DNA of 45,822 bases from a virus, in the IMG/VR virus record IMGVR_UViG_3300038701_001617, positions 1 to 45,822 of that record; one strand, 5' to 3'. The position numbers were made by a program, and so were the translations under genes. Position 1 is the first letter of the stretch, and the number at the start of each line of letters is the position of its first letter. Below the pieces are notes generated by a model. It worked only from the letters and a program-made list of their open reading frames with translations, was not told the DNA's origin and ran no database searches. Shown piece after piece: positions 16,934-24,214 of this stretch.

Positions 16934-17305
16934 CTACCACGGGCGGGGCTCAATGTATACCGCAAGCCGGAGCCCGCTCGACGTGGCCCGCTCGATCATG
17001 TCCTTAGTGCCGCGCGATTTTCCATCCCAAAACGCAATAAGGCCATCGGCATAGTCGGCCATCTGTGCGTTGCGCACAAAACCGGCCTGCTTCCCGTAGA
17101 TGCTCCACTCTGCCGGAAACACCTTGAGCGGGACATCGTTCTCCTTAGCCCACCGCTCCCCCAGCTTGTCCGCGCCGCGAGCGCCGCCGCTCACGATCTC
17201 TCCAATCGGCCACGGGAAGTTGACGATCGCCCGGCCCACAAACCATGCGTCGGTCCAGTCGCGGCACCCGGCCACAATTACTCTCATCCGTGTTTCGGTA
17301 GTCAA
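16934..17305 (-). CDS. SLOG-family protein (DUF2493, YpsA/DprA-like fold)
   Basis: 123 residues from a TTG start preceded by AAAGGTGA; an ATG at 17287 lacks a ribosome site. Recognisable DUF2493 features: MRVIVAGCRDWTD (Rossmann nucleotide-binding start), EIVSGGARGADKLGERWA, KVFPAEW, GFVRNAQMADYADGLIAFWDG and SRGTKDMIERA. SLOG proteins bind nucleotides or nucleotide derivatives; phage members have no settled role. It is the last gene of the long leftward set, 23 bp after the helicase gene. Confidence 0.85.
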   Translation of the reverse strand: MTTETRMRVIVAGCRDWTDAWFVGRAIVNFPWPIGEIVSGGARGADKLGERWAKENDVPLKVFPAEWSIYGKQAGFVRNAQMADYADGLIAFWDGKSRGTKDMIERATSSGLRLAVYIEPRPW

Positions 17306-17328
17306 TGATATCACCTTTCGTTATGCGC

Positions 17329-18570
17329 CTACCACAGCGGCCCCGGACGCGAGAACCGCCCCGTACTCCCATCGAACTCCACGTTCGCCGTCCCCGTCTC
17401 TCCCTCGCGGTTCTTCACCACGATCAACTCAACGTACTGCCCGTCGCGGTGGATCAGCGTGATCGTGCTGGACGCCTGCTCGATCTCCGACGACCCCTTC
17501 AAGTGGTGCATCGCGGGGCGGGCAGCCATCCCCTCTCGGTTGATCTGCGCCAGACACACCACCGCGATACCCAGCTCGCGGGCCACCTGCTTGAGCCCCC
17601 GCACGTTGACGGTGACCCGGCCCACTTCATCATCCTCCTTGCACGCCAGCAGTTGCAGGTAGTCCACGAACAGCGCCTTGATCCCGTGGGCCATCACCCA
17701 CTCCCTCGCCTGCGACTGGATGAAGCCCACGTTCGCGCCGGGGGTGTCGTCCATGTAGAGGGGCAGTGCCTTGATCTTGGCCTGCGCCGCCCGCCCCCGC
17801 TCCACCTCCTCGGGGATCAACTCGCCCTTGCGGACGCGAGCCATCGGCAGCCCCCCCACCTGCACGACGAACCGGCGGCCGATCTGCGCCCCCTCCATCT
17901 CGGCGGAGATGACGCCGCACGGGACGCCCGCCTCGCCCATCGCAATCATCGAGGCGATCATCAGTTGGGTCTTCCCGCTGCCGGGCTTGGCCCCGATGAT
18001 GTGCAGGGTGCCAGGGTCCAGCCCGCCGATCAGACTGTCCAGCGGTGGGATGCCGTAGTCGATGCTCCCCTCGATGGGTTCGAGCGCCCCGTCCACGAAG
18101 TCCCCCACCGCCCCGCCCACGCCGCCGCGTGTGCGCCGCAGCCGCATCAGGTCGCCGATCGTGCCGTCGAGCAGGTCGGTGGCTGCGATGTCGCCGTAGG
18201 CCAGCTCTGTCGCACTGTGCAGGGCGTCGATGGCCTGCCGACGGATCGACAGGTCTTTGACGATACCCGCGTACACATCGGCGCTCACGGCGGACGGCAC
18301 CGACTCGAACAGCTCGATCAGGTAGTTGACATCACCAGACCGCTTGAGTGCCCCCCGCCGGTCCAGCGCGGCGGTGAGGGTGGGCAGGTCGATCTCGTGG
18401 CCCGACGCCGTAATCTCCGAGATGCTGCGGAAGACCTCGCGGTTGGCCGGGCGGTAGAAGTCATGCTCATCCAGGAGCTTGACCACTTTGGTCGCTGCGC
18501 GGGGGTCGAGGATGGCCGCGCCGAGGGCGGCGCATTCATTCTCGATCGACTGTGGGAGAGGTTGGTTCAT
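17329..18570 (-). CDS. dnaB: DnaB-like replicative helicase
   Basis: 413 residues. An N-terminal DnaB domain (about 6-105; ECAALGAAILDP, DFYRPANREVFRSI) and a C-terminal RecA-type ATPase. Walker A GAKPGSGKT (193-201); Walker B ALFVDYLQLL (299-308); LAQINREG (340-347) and KNREGETG (387-394) match the later helicase motifs. It is a little shorter than cellular DnaB. Start chosen at 18570 because AAGGAC sits ahead of that ATG; the frame runs further upstream but overlaps another gene. It probably unwinds the phage origin and recruits host primase and polymerase, since none is recognised here. Confidence 0.93.
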   Translation of the reverse strand: MNQPLPQSIENECAALGAAILDPRAATKVVKLLDEHDFYRPANREVFRSISEITASGHEIDLPTLTAALDRRGALKRSGDVNYLIELFESVPSAVSADVYAGIVKDLSIRRQAIDALHSATELAYGDIAATDLLDGTIGDLMRLRRTRGGVGGAVGDFVDGALEPIEGSIDYGIPPLDSLIGGLDPGTLHIIGAKPGSGKTQLMIASMIAMGEAGVPCGVISAEMEGAQIGRRFVVQVGGLPMARVRKGELIPEEVERGRAAQAKIKALPLYMDDTPGANVGFIQSQAREWVMAHGIKALFVDYLQLLACKEDDEVGRVTVNVRGLKQVARELGIAVVCLAQINREGMAARPAMHHLKGSSEIEQASSTITLIHRDGQYVELIVVKNREGETGTANVEFDGSTGRFSRPGPLW

Positions 18571-18778
18571 CAGCGTCCTTGCTGGGGGCGAATGCGGAAC
18601 ACGAGTCCGTGTGTTCCGTGGTTGGCCATCGGGCGACCTGTCCGTGAGTGGCGACCGTGGGAGGCAGTGCCCGGCACCTCCCTTGGTAGGTTTCTCGCAC
18701 AGCACAGAGTTGCGCCCAATGCTTGCAGTCGCGGCACAGGCCATAGGGTTCGTCAGGGAATAGGAGCGAGCTACTCAT
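18536..18778 (-). CDS. small zinc-binding-like phage protein
   Basis: 80 residues. CRDCKHWAQLC near the N-terminus, then GRCRALPP and a TDSCSAFAPS motif. The pattern CxxCxxW, G-x-C, and T-D-x-C-x-x-F is shared by a set of very small phage proteins, including the one at 24215-24421, and suggests one metal site. It overlaps the helicase gene by 35 bp and the gene before by 8 bp. GGAGG precedes the ATG. Function unknown. Confidence 0.7.
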   Translation of the reverse strand: MSSSLLFPDEPYGLCRDCKHWAQLCAVRETYQGRCRALPPTVATHGQVARWPTTEHTDSCSAFAPSKDADEPTSPTVDRE

Positions 18779-19418
18779 CTGCCCCCTCCAACTCCAACTG
18801 AAGAAGGGCCAGCGCCCGCCACACGCTCTTTGTCATATGCCTCACCCCGTCCTCGTCCACCGTCCCCCGCTCCATGAAGTGTCGCATCATGCAATCGGCG
18901 TGGTCGTCGGACTTGCCGCGGGACCAGTGCAGGGGCTCGCCGGGGTGGTGCTGCTGGCTCCCGACGTGGCTACAGTGGGCGACGGCGCGGATGGCGTCGG
19001 GGAAGTAGTCGAGGACGCCGCTGGCGACGGGGATTTGCTTGCGAGGGGTGGGGGAGCCCGAGTCGGGCACGGGCTCCTCAATCTCAATGTCCAGCCCAAG
19101 CCACTCCGCCACCGCATACTCCGCCGACGCGCCGACCGACTTCTCCCATCCGGGCAGTAGGTAAATGGCGTCACATTCCTGGATCGCGGCGAGGTCACGG
19201 CGAACAAAGTCCTTCACTTGCCAATCGCCAGGCACGCTGTTCCAGTCGTGGTCAGGTGGCAGGGCGAATGGGTCGAGTCCCTTTTCGCGGTCGAGGTCGG
19301 CAGGGTTGATAACGGTGTCGCCGAACGAGCGCAACTGCTCGGCGGCGCGGTCGAAGGCGGGGAAGTTGTAGTGCCGATATCCCCTCATCGGCCCCGCCAG
19401 GTAGTAGGCTCTACCCAT
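18771..19418 (-). CDS. DUF4406 / deoxyribosyltransferase-like domain fused to dATP/dGTP diphosphohydrolase-like domain
   Basis: 215 residues in two parts. Residues about 3-110 match DUF4406, related to nucleoside 2-deoxyribosyltransferases (YYLAGPMRGYRHYNFPAFD; NPADLDRE; DLAAIQECDAIYLLPGWEKS; GASAEYAVAEWLGL). Residues about 125-212 resemble the N-terminal domain of phage dATP/dGTP diphosphohydrolases (PVASGVLDYFPDAIRAVA; WSRGKSDDHADCMMRHFMER; TVDEDGVRHMTKSVWRALALL). Together they point to adjusting the deoxynucleotide pool. The ATG at 19418 overlaps the previous stop; a GTG one codon earlier is possible. Confidence 0.75.
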   Translation of the reverse strand: MGRAYYLAGPMRGYRHYNFPAFDRAAEQLRSFGDTVINPADLDREKGLDPFALPPDHDWNSVPGDWQVKDFVRRDLAAIQECDAIYLLPGWEKSVGASAEYAVAEWLGLDIEIEEPVPDSGSPTPRKQIPVASGVLDYFPDAIRAVAHCSHVGSQQHHPGEPLHWSRGKSDDHADCMMRHFMERGTVDEDGVRHMTKSVWRALALLQLELEGADE

Positions 19419-20188
19419 CACGCCACCACCTTTCCGCCGTCAACGTGGTCGCCGTCCTCGGACCAGTGCATACGGTCCAGCACCAACTCTGCGTCCCACC
19501 CGTGGCGGGCGTCGTAGATGCGCTTCGTGTTGGCGTGGCCGACGACGATGCCCCGCCCCCACAGGGAGTCGTCCTTCGTCTTCATGTAAGACGGCTTGGG
19601 TTTGATGAAGGTGCCGGGGTTCGCGTGCCAGTACGGCAGCTTGGTCGTCCCCATCGCAATGCGGTGGACGTTGTGCGGGCGGTGGGTGTGTCCGTAGATG
19701 TGCAGCCCGTTGGGCGTGCCTAGCTGGATCGCCTCGCGCTTGCAGGCCGCAACGCCGGGGTGCCATCCGTGCCCAAACGTCACCTGCCCCAGCCGGAAGA
19801 CGTTGCGGTAGTCGTAGGTGTAGTCGAAGTGGCGGAACGCCTTGGCGCAGTCCAGGTTGCGGCGGTAGTCCAGCACCCGCGACAGGGCCTCGTAGTCGGG
19901 GCGAAACATCCTGTCCTCATGGTTGCCACGCATCCAGATTCGCTTGGCCTTGGGCGAGGCGTCGATGATGCGTGACATCACCTCCTCGGTCGCGTCGTAC
20001 TCGTGGCCCAGCGACAGCTCGTTGGCCTTGGCGAAGCTGGACAGGCAGGCGGTGTCGAAGGCGTCGCCGAGGTTGACCAGCACGTCCGGCTGACGGTCCT
20101 TGATCTGCCCCACCAGCCAGTCGATGCCATCGGGATCGTGGTGGGGGCAGTGAACGCAGGAGAATGCGAGAAAGGTTTTGATAGCCAT
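19418..20188 (-). CDS. calcineurin-like metallophosphoesterase
   Basis: 256 residues with the metallophosphoesterase motif set: CVH (11-13), GD (41-42), GNHED (88-92), GH (139-140) and GHTH (166-169). The first metal ligand, normally Asp in DxH, is Cys11, so one metal site may be altered. Phage members act on DNA ends, nucleotides or unknown phosphoesters. GGAGGC precedes the ATG. The gene starts just inside the attP region and reads away from it towards the replication genes. Confidence 0.85.
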   Translation of the reverse strand: MAIKTFLAFSCVHCPHHDPDGIDWLVGQIKDRQPDVLVNLGDAFDTACLSSFAKANELSLGHEYDATEEVMSRIIDASPKAKRIWMRGNHEDRMFRPDYEALSRVLDYRRNLDCAKAFRHFDYTYDYRNVFRLGQVTFGHGWHPGVAACKREAIQLGTPNGLHIYGHTHRPHNVHRIAMGTTKLPYWHANPGTFIKPKPSYMKTKDDSLWGRGIVVGHANTKRIYDARHGWDAELVLDRMHWSEDGDHVDGGKVVA

Positions 20189-20207
20189 CCGTGGCCTCCG
20201 TGGTGGG

Positions 20208-20229
20208 CGCGCAAAGAACGCGCAAAGAA
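20208..20229. repeat. tandem 11-bp repeat, candidate integrase arm sites
   Basis: Two perfect, adjacent copies of CGCGCAAAGAA lie 115 bp from the attP core. Paired short direct repeats at this distance are typical of the arm-type binding sites of tyrosine integrases. Confidence 0.5.
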
Positions 20230-20232
20230 TGG

Positions 20233-20254
20233 GCTGCCTGTTAGCTGCCCGTTA
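20233..20254. repeat. second tandem 11-bp repeat near attP
   Basis: GCTGCCTGTTA and GCTGCCCGTTA are adjacent and differ at one base. They may be a second type of protein site (integrase, excisionase or host factor). Confidence 0.4.
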
Positions 20255-20343
20255 GTGGAAGATCAAGTAAGAAGCTGTATGTCAAGTCGTGCGTGGCGCT
20301 ATTGAAAACGCCGTTCGGTTACACTAAGCCAGGTAGGCATTGT

Positions 20344-20387
20344 GCTTCCCAAGCTGATGGTCGCAGGTTCAAGTCCTGTCACCCGCT
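20344..20387 (+). other. attP: attP core: 3' half of a tRNA-Gly(CCC) gene
   Basis: The stretch begins in the anticodon arm (GC, loop TTCCCAA with CCC anticodon, GCTGA) and runs through a good T arm (GCAGG, loop TTCAAGT, CCTGT) to a tRNA 3' acceptor strand CACCCGC plus discriminator T. No matching 5' acceptor strand, D arm or full anticodon stem lies upstream, so it is not a whole tRNA. A tRNA 3' half beside an integrase is the standard form of a phage attachment site: on integration it rebuilds the host tRNA gene. The exact crossover cannot be read from one sequence. Confidence 0.85.
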
Positions 20388-20587
20388 TTGTTTATGTCAC
20401 TTTCAGAATCAGCGCATTGCGGAGCGCAAATGTTTCGGCTCGTCTTACCTCTGCCGTAGTGGGCGTGTATGCACTCGGGGCAAAAGCATTCGGGGTCGCC
20501 GTGCGGGCTATAGAACGCGCCATTACACAGGCCGCAGAACCGCCGAATGTGCTTCAAGTGTCCATCCTCATTCACATCCTGGATCAT
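20369..20587 (-). CDS. small zinc-ribbon-like protein between integrase and attP
   Basis: 72 residues. FCGLCNGAFYS and ECFCPECIHAHY give two close Cys pairs, a zinc-ribbon pattern. The ATG overlaps the integrase stop (TGATG) and AAGGAGG lies just before it, so it is coupled to the integrase. Its last 19 bp run into the attP core, so integration would change its C-terminus or stop. It could be a directionality or regulatory factor; no family recognised. Confidence 0.6.
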   Translation of the reverse strand: MIQDVNEDGHLKHIRRFCGLCNGAFYSPHGDPECFCPECIHAHYGRGKTSRNICAPQCADSESDINKAGDRT

Positions 20588-21669
20588 CACCCAACCTCCT
20601 TCGCCACCATCGCCGCCTTGTCGCGGTCCAACGTGGCATAGATTTGCGAAGTCTCGATGTCCGCGTGCCCAAGCGTCGCGGCCACCGCATCCAACCCGAA
20701 CCGGCGACGCACCGACTCGGCGTAGTTGTGCCGCAACTGGCCGGGCGACCATCGCGGCAGCTCCAATCTATCACAGGCCCTATAGATCGCACGCAGATAT
20801 GAGTTGCTGTTGTAGCGCGGCTGCTTCGCTGCGTGGTGGGTCGGCACAAACAGATAGCCGAAGCCGTCGTGCGGGGCGATGAGCACCTGCGCCTGCGGGC
20901 CGAGGGCAATCGCCCGCTCGCGTCCACGATGCGCCGACTTGTGCCACTGCGGCGTGTACCACCAGACCTCCGCCATGCGGTCGATGTCCTGGCCCCGCAT
21001 GATGCACGTCTCGGTGACGCGCATCCCCGTGAGCATTTGCAGGCGTATCATCGTGGCGATGGGCTCATGCACCTCACCGAGCGTCGCGTCGATATGGGCC
21101 TGCGGCACCGGCTTCACCGGCTCGCCCTCCACCGCGTCGGATCGTCCCATCTTGAGCGGCTTGAGGAACGGCTGTTTCATCCACTCGCCGTCCGGCAAGA
21201 TGCCTTCCTCTGCGGCCCAGCGATACATCGCCCGCGTCTTGTTGATCCGCTGATTGATGACCCGGCGGCTCATCTTCGCTGCGACCATCTTCTGCCGCAC
21301 CTGCTTCAACTCATGGATGCCGATCGCGTGCGCCTGCCGGTCGGGGTAGGCCGCGAGCAGGTGTTGCGTGGCGTGGCGCAGGTTGGTCGCCTCGCCGGTG
21401 GGGGTGCCGTCGGGGCGGCGGTAGTAGGTGTCGGCGTGCTTGAGGTAGCGGGCGACCAGGGCCGTGACGGTCATACTGCCGCTGGGATCGCTGACCGACT
21501 CGTTCGCGTAGAAGTCCTTGATGAGCCAGTCGCGGTATTTCTTCATGGCCTCTGCGCGCGACACCTTCTTCGCGTTGCCGAACGACTTCCACCGCTGCTT
21601 CTTCGCGGAGTCGTACCACCACGTCTGCCAGCGACCGGCGACTACTTTGGGGATCAGGGGCTCACTCAT
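20587..21669 (-). CDS. int: tyrosine recombinase integrase
   Basis: 360 residues. Arm-binding and core-binding domains (about 1-165) precede the catalytic domain. Catalytic residues visible: Arg217 (TGMRVTE), Lys244 (QWHKSAHRG), Arg313 and His314 (GQLRHNYAE), His335 (LGHADIE) and Tyr344 (SQIYATLD). The first His of HxLRH is Gly310 here. The run YTPQWHKS, RAIALGPQAQ and LRHNYAESVRRRFGLDA matches the type common in planctomycetes, which is the best host clue in the window. Start overlaps the excisionase stop (ATGA). attP lies about 200 bp beyond its end. Confidence 0.93.
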   Translation of the reverse strand: MSEPLIPKVVAGRWQTWWYDSAKKQRWKSFGNAKKVSRAEAMKKYRDWLIKDFYANESVSDPSGSMTVTALVARYLKHADTYYRRPDGTPTGEATNLRHATQHLLAAYPDRQAHAIGIHELKQVRQKMVAAKMSRRVINQRINKTRAMYRWAAEEGILPDGEWMKQPFLKPLKMGRSDAVEGEPVKPVPQAHIDATLGEVHEPIATMIRLQMLTGMRVTETCIMRGQDIDRMAEVWWYTPQWHKSAHRGRERAIALGPQAQVLIAPHDGFGYLFVPTHHAAKQPRYNSNSYLRAIYRACDRLELPRWSPGQLRHNYAESVRRRFGLDAVAATLGHADIETSQIYATLDRDKAAMVAKEVG

Positions 21670-21863
21670 TGCTTGGCTCTCACTGTGCGGTCGGACATGA
21701 AGCGGTCGAGGGCTTCGACGCTGAACGTCATGCTGCCCCAAACCTTGATCTTGTCAATCTTCCCGTCTTTCGCCATGCGCTCCAAGCGGCGCTCGGGCAT
21801 CTTGGTGTAGGCGGCGGCCTCTGCGAGGGTCAGGTACGGGCTGGATACGGTAGTCTCATTCAT
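21666..21863 (-). CDS. xis: excisionase-like HTH protein
   Basis: 65 residues. YLTLAEAAAYTKMPERRLERMAKDGKIDKIKVWGSMTFSVEALDRFM is a winged-helix HTH_17/excisionase domain (only part quoted by position: 10-56). AAGGAC lies ahead of the ATG, which also overlaps the preceding gene's stop. It is translated just before the integrase and overlaps it, the usual xis-int order; it should bend DNA at the att site to favour excision. Confidence 0.8.
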   Translation of the reverse strand: MNETTVSSPYLTLAEAAAYTKMPERRLERMAKDGKIDKIKVWGSMTFSVEALDRFMSDRTVRAKQ

Positions 21864-22045
21864 GTGGAAGCGTCCTTGCTGGGTTGGGTCAGGCGGGGTG
21901 AGCGAAGTTCCCTCTGGTCGGCGCGCCTTGCCTGGCGGGTGATCCATCTGCGGTGCCGCTTGGGCGGCCGCCTACTTCCCGGACACAGGTCGAACCACAT
22001 CCACGCAAGGGAATTGGCAATGCGTCGTCGCCGGGTGTCCCTCAC
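21860..22045 (-). CDS. small basic protein upstream of excisionase
   Basis: 61 residues from a GTG start, very Arg-rich (MRDTRRRRIANSLAWMWFD; RRPPKRHRRWITRQARRAD). No known motif. Support comes from the layout: its GTG overlaps the previous gene's stop (GTGA) and its TGA overlaps the excisionase ATG (ATGA), filling a 180-bp gap exactly as expected for a coupled gene. It may bind nucleic acid. Confidence 0.5.
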   Translation of the reverse strand: MRDTRRRRIANSLAWMWFDLCPGSRRPPKRHRRWITRQARRADQRELRSPRLTQPSKDAST

Positions 22046-22524
22046 TCCCCACCCCCCTGCTCCGCAGCGGCGCGGGCGGCGGATTCCAGTGCATCAACAG
22101 TGCCGTCGTACAGCGAGCTGTCTGCGTAGGACTCGGCGAGCGTGCCGGGCTCACAGCATGGGGCGACCCAATCCTGTGCAAGATGCCATTTGTGCTGCTT
22201 GTCCAGCATGTGCCGCAACCTCCCCACCACCGCCTCAAGCCCGGCGGTCCTATCTGCGGCCGCGTTGGCTCGGGCTGCGTGCGTGGAGCAGTAGTCGCGG
22301 ATGTTGCTGTTCTCCGCCTCAAGCTCGGCGTTCTCTTTCTTCAACCGCTCCACCTCCGCGTTGGCGGCGGCGAGGGCGGCTCGCTGGTTGCATATGTCGT
22401 CCGCAATCGCTTCCGGGATAGATTCTCCAAGCGAATACTTCTCGTTGCCCGCCCTCAGTTCAATGTCTGACAGGTGGTCGCCGTCGCCGGATACTCGGGG
22501 TGTTAGCGTGTAGTTTTCACTCAT
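22042..22524 (-). CDS. coiled-coil phage protein, unrecognised
   Basis: 160 residues. SENYTLTPRVSGDG starts it, then a Leu/Ala/Glu heptad coiled coil (about 50-95, AALAAANAEVERLKKENAELE) and a polar C-terminus. Start at 22524 has AAAGGGA seven bases upstream; the ATG two codons earlier sits too close to it. Overlaps both neighbours. Function unknown. Confidence 0.65.
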   Translation of the reverse strand: MSENYTLTPRVSGDGDHLSDIELRAGNEKYSLGESIPEAIADDICNQRAALAAANAEVERLKKENAELEAENSNIRDYCSTHAARANAAADRTAGLEAVVGRLRHMLDKQHKWHLAQDWVAPCCEPGTLAESYADSSLYDGTVDALESAARAAAEQGGGE

Positions 22525-22765
22525 GGTCATTCCCTTTCGTGGTGGATTGGATGCGGGCGGCAAGTTCAATGGCTGCAAACGCCTTGTCTACGTCTACACA
22601 TTCGCATTGTGTCTTGCCGGGTTGTTTTGATTTCAGTACCGCCTCCACTAACTCGTCCCGCTGCCGGGCGACTTCGGCGAGGGCGGCGTCGGCTTCGGCG
22701 GCGAGTTGCACCGCGTCGGCGTAGCCGGTCTTGCTCATGCGGACTGCGTAGCTCTGCTCACTCAT
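22517..22765 (-). CDS. small phage protein, unrecognised
   Basis: 82 residues, helical and Ala/Glu-rich (YADAVQLAAEADAALAEVA) with an ECVDVDKAFAAIELAARI end. It overlaps the genes on both sides by 8 bp, which supports it as a real member of the leftward set. No motif recognised. Confidence 0.6.
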   Translation of the reverse strand: MSEQSYAVRMSKTGYADAVQLAAEADAALAEVARQRDELVEAVLKSKQPGKTQCECVDVDKAFAAIELAARIQSTTKGNDHE

Positions 22766-23141
22766 CGTCCTGTCTTTTCATCACCGCGATCGCGGCGTCG
22801 GTGAGGGTGTCGGGGGAGGCGGCGAGTAGGTCCGCGACTTCCTCCCAATCGTGGTCTACCTGCTGCGTGTATCCGTAGCCGCTATGTTTGTAGAGCGTGC
22901 TGGCTTTTGATCTACGCCACACCGCTTCCGCCCACGCTTCCATCAGCCCGCGTTCCTTGAGTGCGGGGATGACGTGGGTGTGGAAGGCGTTGAGGTCGGT
23001 GGTGAAGCGGGCGGCCCCGCCAAGAATGGTTCTCCCGCAATCGTTCCATTGCTTCACCACGGATGGGCCGCTCTCGTAATACCGGGTTTCGCTGGCGTCG
23101 GTCCACCCCAACAACTCTGCCAGTTCTGCGTTCTTATCCAT
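22758..23141 (-). CDS. phage protein, unrecognised
   Basis: 127 residues from the ATG preceded by TTGGAG. NAELAELLGWTDASET opens it; the middle has YTQQVDHDWEEVADLLAASPDTLTDAAIAV, which carries the SPDTLT element shared with the next gene upstream. No catalytic motif seen. Overlaps both neighbours. Confidence 0.65.
   Translation of the reverse strand: MDKNAELAELLGWTDASETRYYESGPSVVKQWNDCGRTILGGAARFTTDLNAFHTHVIPALKERGLMEAWAEAVWRRSKASTLYKHSGYGYTQQVDHDWEEVADLLAASPDTLTDAAIAVMKRQDDE
22801..22822. repeat. 22-bp direct repeat, copy 1
   Basis: Identical to 23159-23180. It encodes SPDTLT in this gene and in the neighbouring gene. Confidence 0.8.
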
Positions 23142-23373
23142 CGTGTTGCTCCAAGTGGGTGAGGGTGTCGGGGGAGGCGGGCATGGCCCGATGGACTTCA
23201 TTCACTAATCGACACAACGCTAGTTGGATAATGATCTCGTCCGTCACCGTGCTGGGGTCGATGCTGTTCAGCAACTCAGTTCCAGTGATGTCCGGCCCGT
23301 CCTGCACGGCTTTGTGTATTTCTGCCAGATGGTCCGCAATGATCCAGTCTTTAGTTATCGTCTTGGCGATCAT
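23134..23373 (-). CDS. small phage protein, unrecognised
   Basis: 79 residues; CAGGAG precedes the ATG. Helical, with acidic middle (DGPDITGTELLNSIDPSTVTDE) and ending MPASPDTLTHLEQHDG, the repeat element shared with the following gene. Overlaps that gene's start by 8 bp. No function recognised. Confidence 0.65.
   Translation of the reverse strand: MIAKTITKDWIIADHLAEIHKAVQDGPDITGTELLNSIDPSTVTDEIIIQLALCRLVNEVHRAMPASPDTLTHLEQHDG
23159..23180. repeat. 22-bp direct repeat, copy 2
   Basis: Second perfect copy, 358 bp from the first, in the same strand and reading phase, near the end of the gene 23134-23373. Confidence 0.8.
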
Positions 23374-23437
23374 CGTCGTCGTCTCCTGCCGCGTCGCGGC
23401 GTTATCTATAGGCGGTTACAGTTGCCTATAGGTGGGG

Positions 23438-23644
23438 TTATTCTTCGTAGCCCTTGAGGTCTTCGTAGGCGCGGATCATGGCAACAAGATCGCCACTCAT
23501 CACCGCCTCGTCTGCGGCCTTCAACGACTGCTCCATCATGCTTGCTGCGAAGTATCCGGGCGGCCCAACCGATCGGTAGATCGTGATAAGGTCGCGGACG
23601 CGGGCCTGCTCTTTTGGTAACGCATCGGCTAGCGAATCTGCCAT
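23438..23644 (-). CDS. small helical phage protein, unrecognised
   Basis: 68 residues with GGAGG ahead of the ATG. Predicted all-helical (EQARVRDLITIYRSVG; ASMMEQSLKAADEAV; DLVAMIRAYEDLKGYEE). It abuts the gene upstream by one base. No motif recognised. Confidence 0.65.
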   Translation of the reverse strand: MADSLADALPKEQARVRDLITIYRSVGPPGYFAASMMEQSLKAADEAVMSGDLVAMIRAYEDLKGYEE

Positions 23645-23645
23645 C

Positions 23646-23900
23646 TCAATCCTCCTGCCCGGCGGGCGGTTGGGGGGTCATTCGTGCGTAGACCACGCCG
23701 TAGTCGGCCCGGCCAACCGTGACGGTCTGTATCGTTTCGTCCTGCTCGAACAAGTCCCACACCCACTGCGGCGCGCCTCCATCGACGCCCACGGGTTGGG
23801 GTCCGCTCATGTACCAGGTGCCCCGAATATCCAGCGCCTTGCGGGAGTAGGACGCATGGATGCGTTCGACGGTCGATTCTTTCGGTGTGAATATGGCCAT
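23646..23900 (-). CDS. small phage protein, unrecognised
   Basis: 84 residues. Beta-rich with conserved-looking WDLFEQDETIQTVTVGRADYG. The ATG at 23900 overlaps the previous stop (TGATG); a GTG one codon earlier is possible. No known domain. Confidence 0.65.
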   Translation of the reverse strand: MAIFTPKESTVERIHASYSRKALDIRGTWYMSGPQPVGVDGGAPQWVWDLFEQDETIQTVTVGRADYGVVYARMTPQPPAGQED

Positions 23901-24175
23901 CACCGCCCCCCTTCGTCGGCGGCTACTTCGGCCAGCGCCGCGTTGGTCCGGCCGATTGCTACCCGACGTTCGGGCGTCTCGTCCTCGCTGTAGCAGTCCA
24001 CCCGGTTCTCGCGGCTGTAATACTTGCCGCCGAAGCCGAGACTGCCCATGAAGCGGAACTCAGTGCAGTCATTCTCGGCGTGGTGCCACACGAAGCCGTC
24101 ACGCATTGACGATTCCCTTGCCCCCGCGTGCTTCACGAGGATGTCGTAGATGGCGTTGGCGCGTTGCTCGGTCAT
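23900..24175 (-). CDS. small phage protein of a recurring unnamed type
   Basis: 91 residues, with CAGGAG upstream. A helical start (QRANAIYDILVKHAGA), then FRFMGSLGFGGKYYS and VDCYSEDETPERR. I recall the GxLGFGGK and CYxEDETPER blocks recurring in small proteins of unrelated phages, with no known function. Confidence 0.7.
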   Translation of the reverse strand: MTEQRANAIYDILVKHAGARESSMRDGFVWHHAENDCTEFRFMGSLGFGGKYYSRENRVDCYSEDETPERRVAIGRTNAALAEVAADEGGR

Positions 24176-24214
24176 GGCTGCTCCTGTCTCTCCCGCGCGA
24201 GGCGGGTGGTGGGG

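Noticed and set aside
18771-19418. Evidence for a 2-aminoadenine (Z) genome
   Set aside because: The dATP/dGTP hydrolase-like domain is suggestive, but no PurZ, DatZ or matching polymerase is seen.
20281-20390. A complete tRNA gene
   Set aside because: Only the 3' half fits: no 5' acceptor strand pairs with CACCCGC, there is no proper D arm, and the 5' anticodon stem has mismatches. An attP fragment explains it better.
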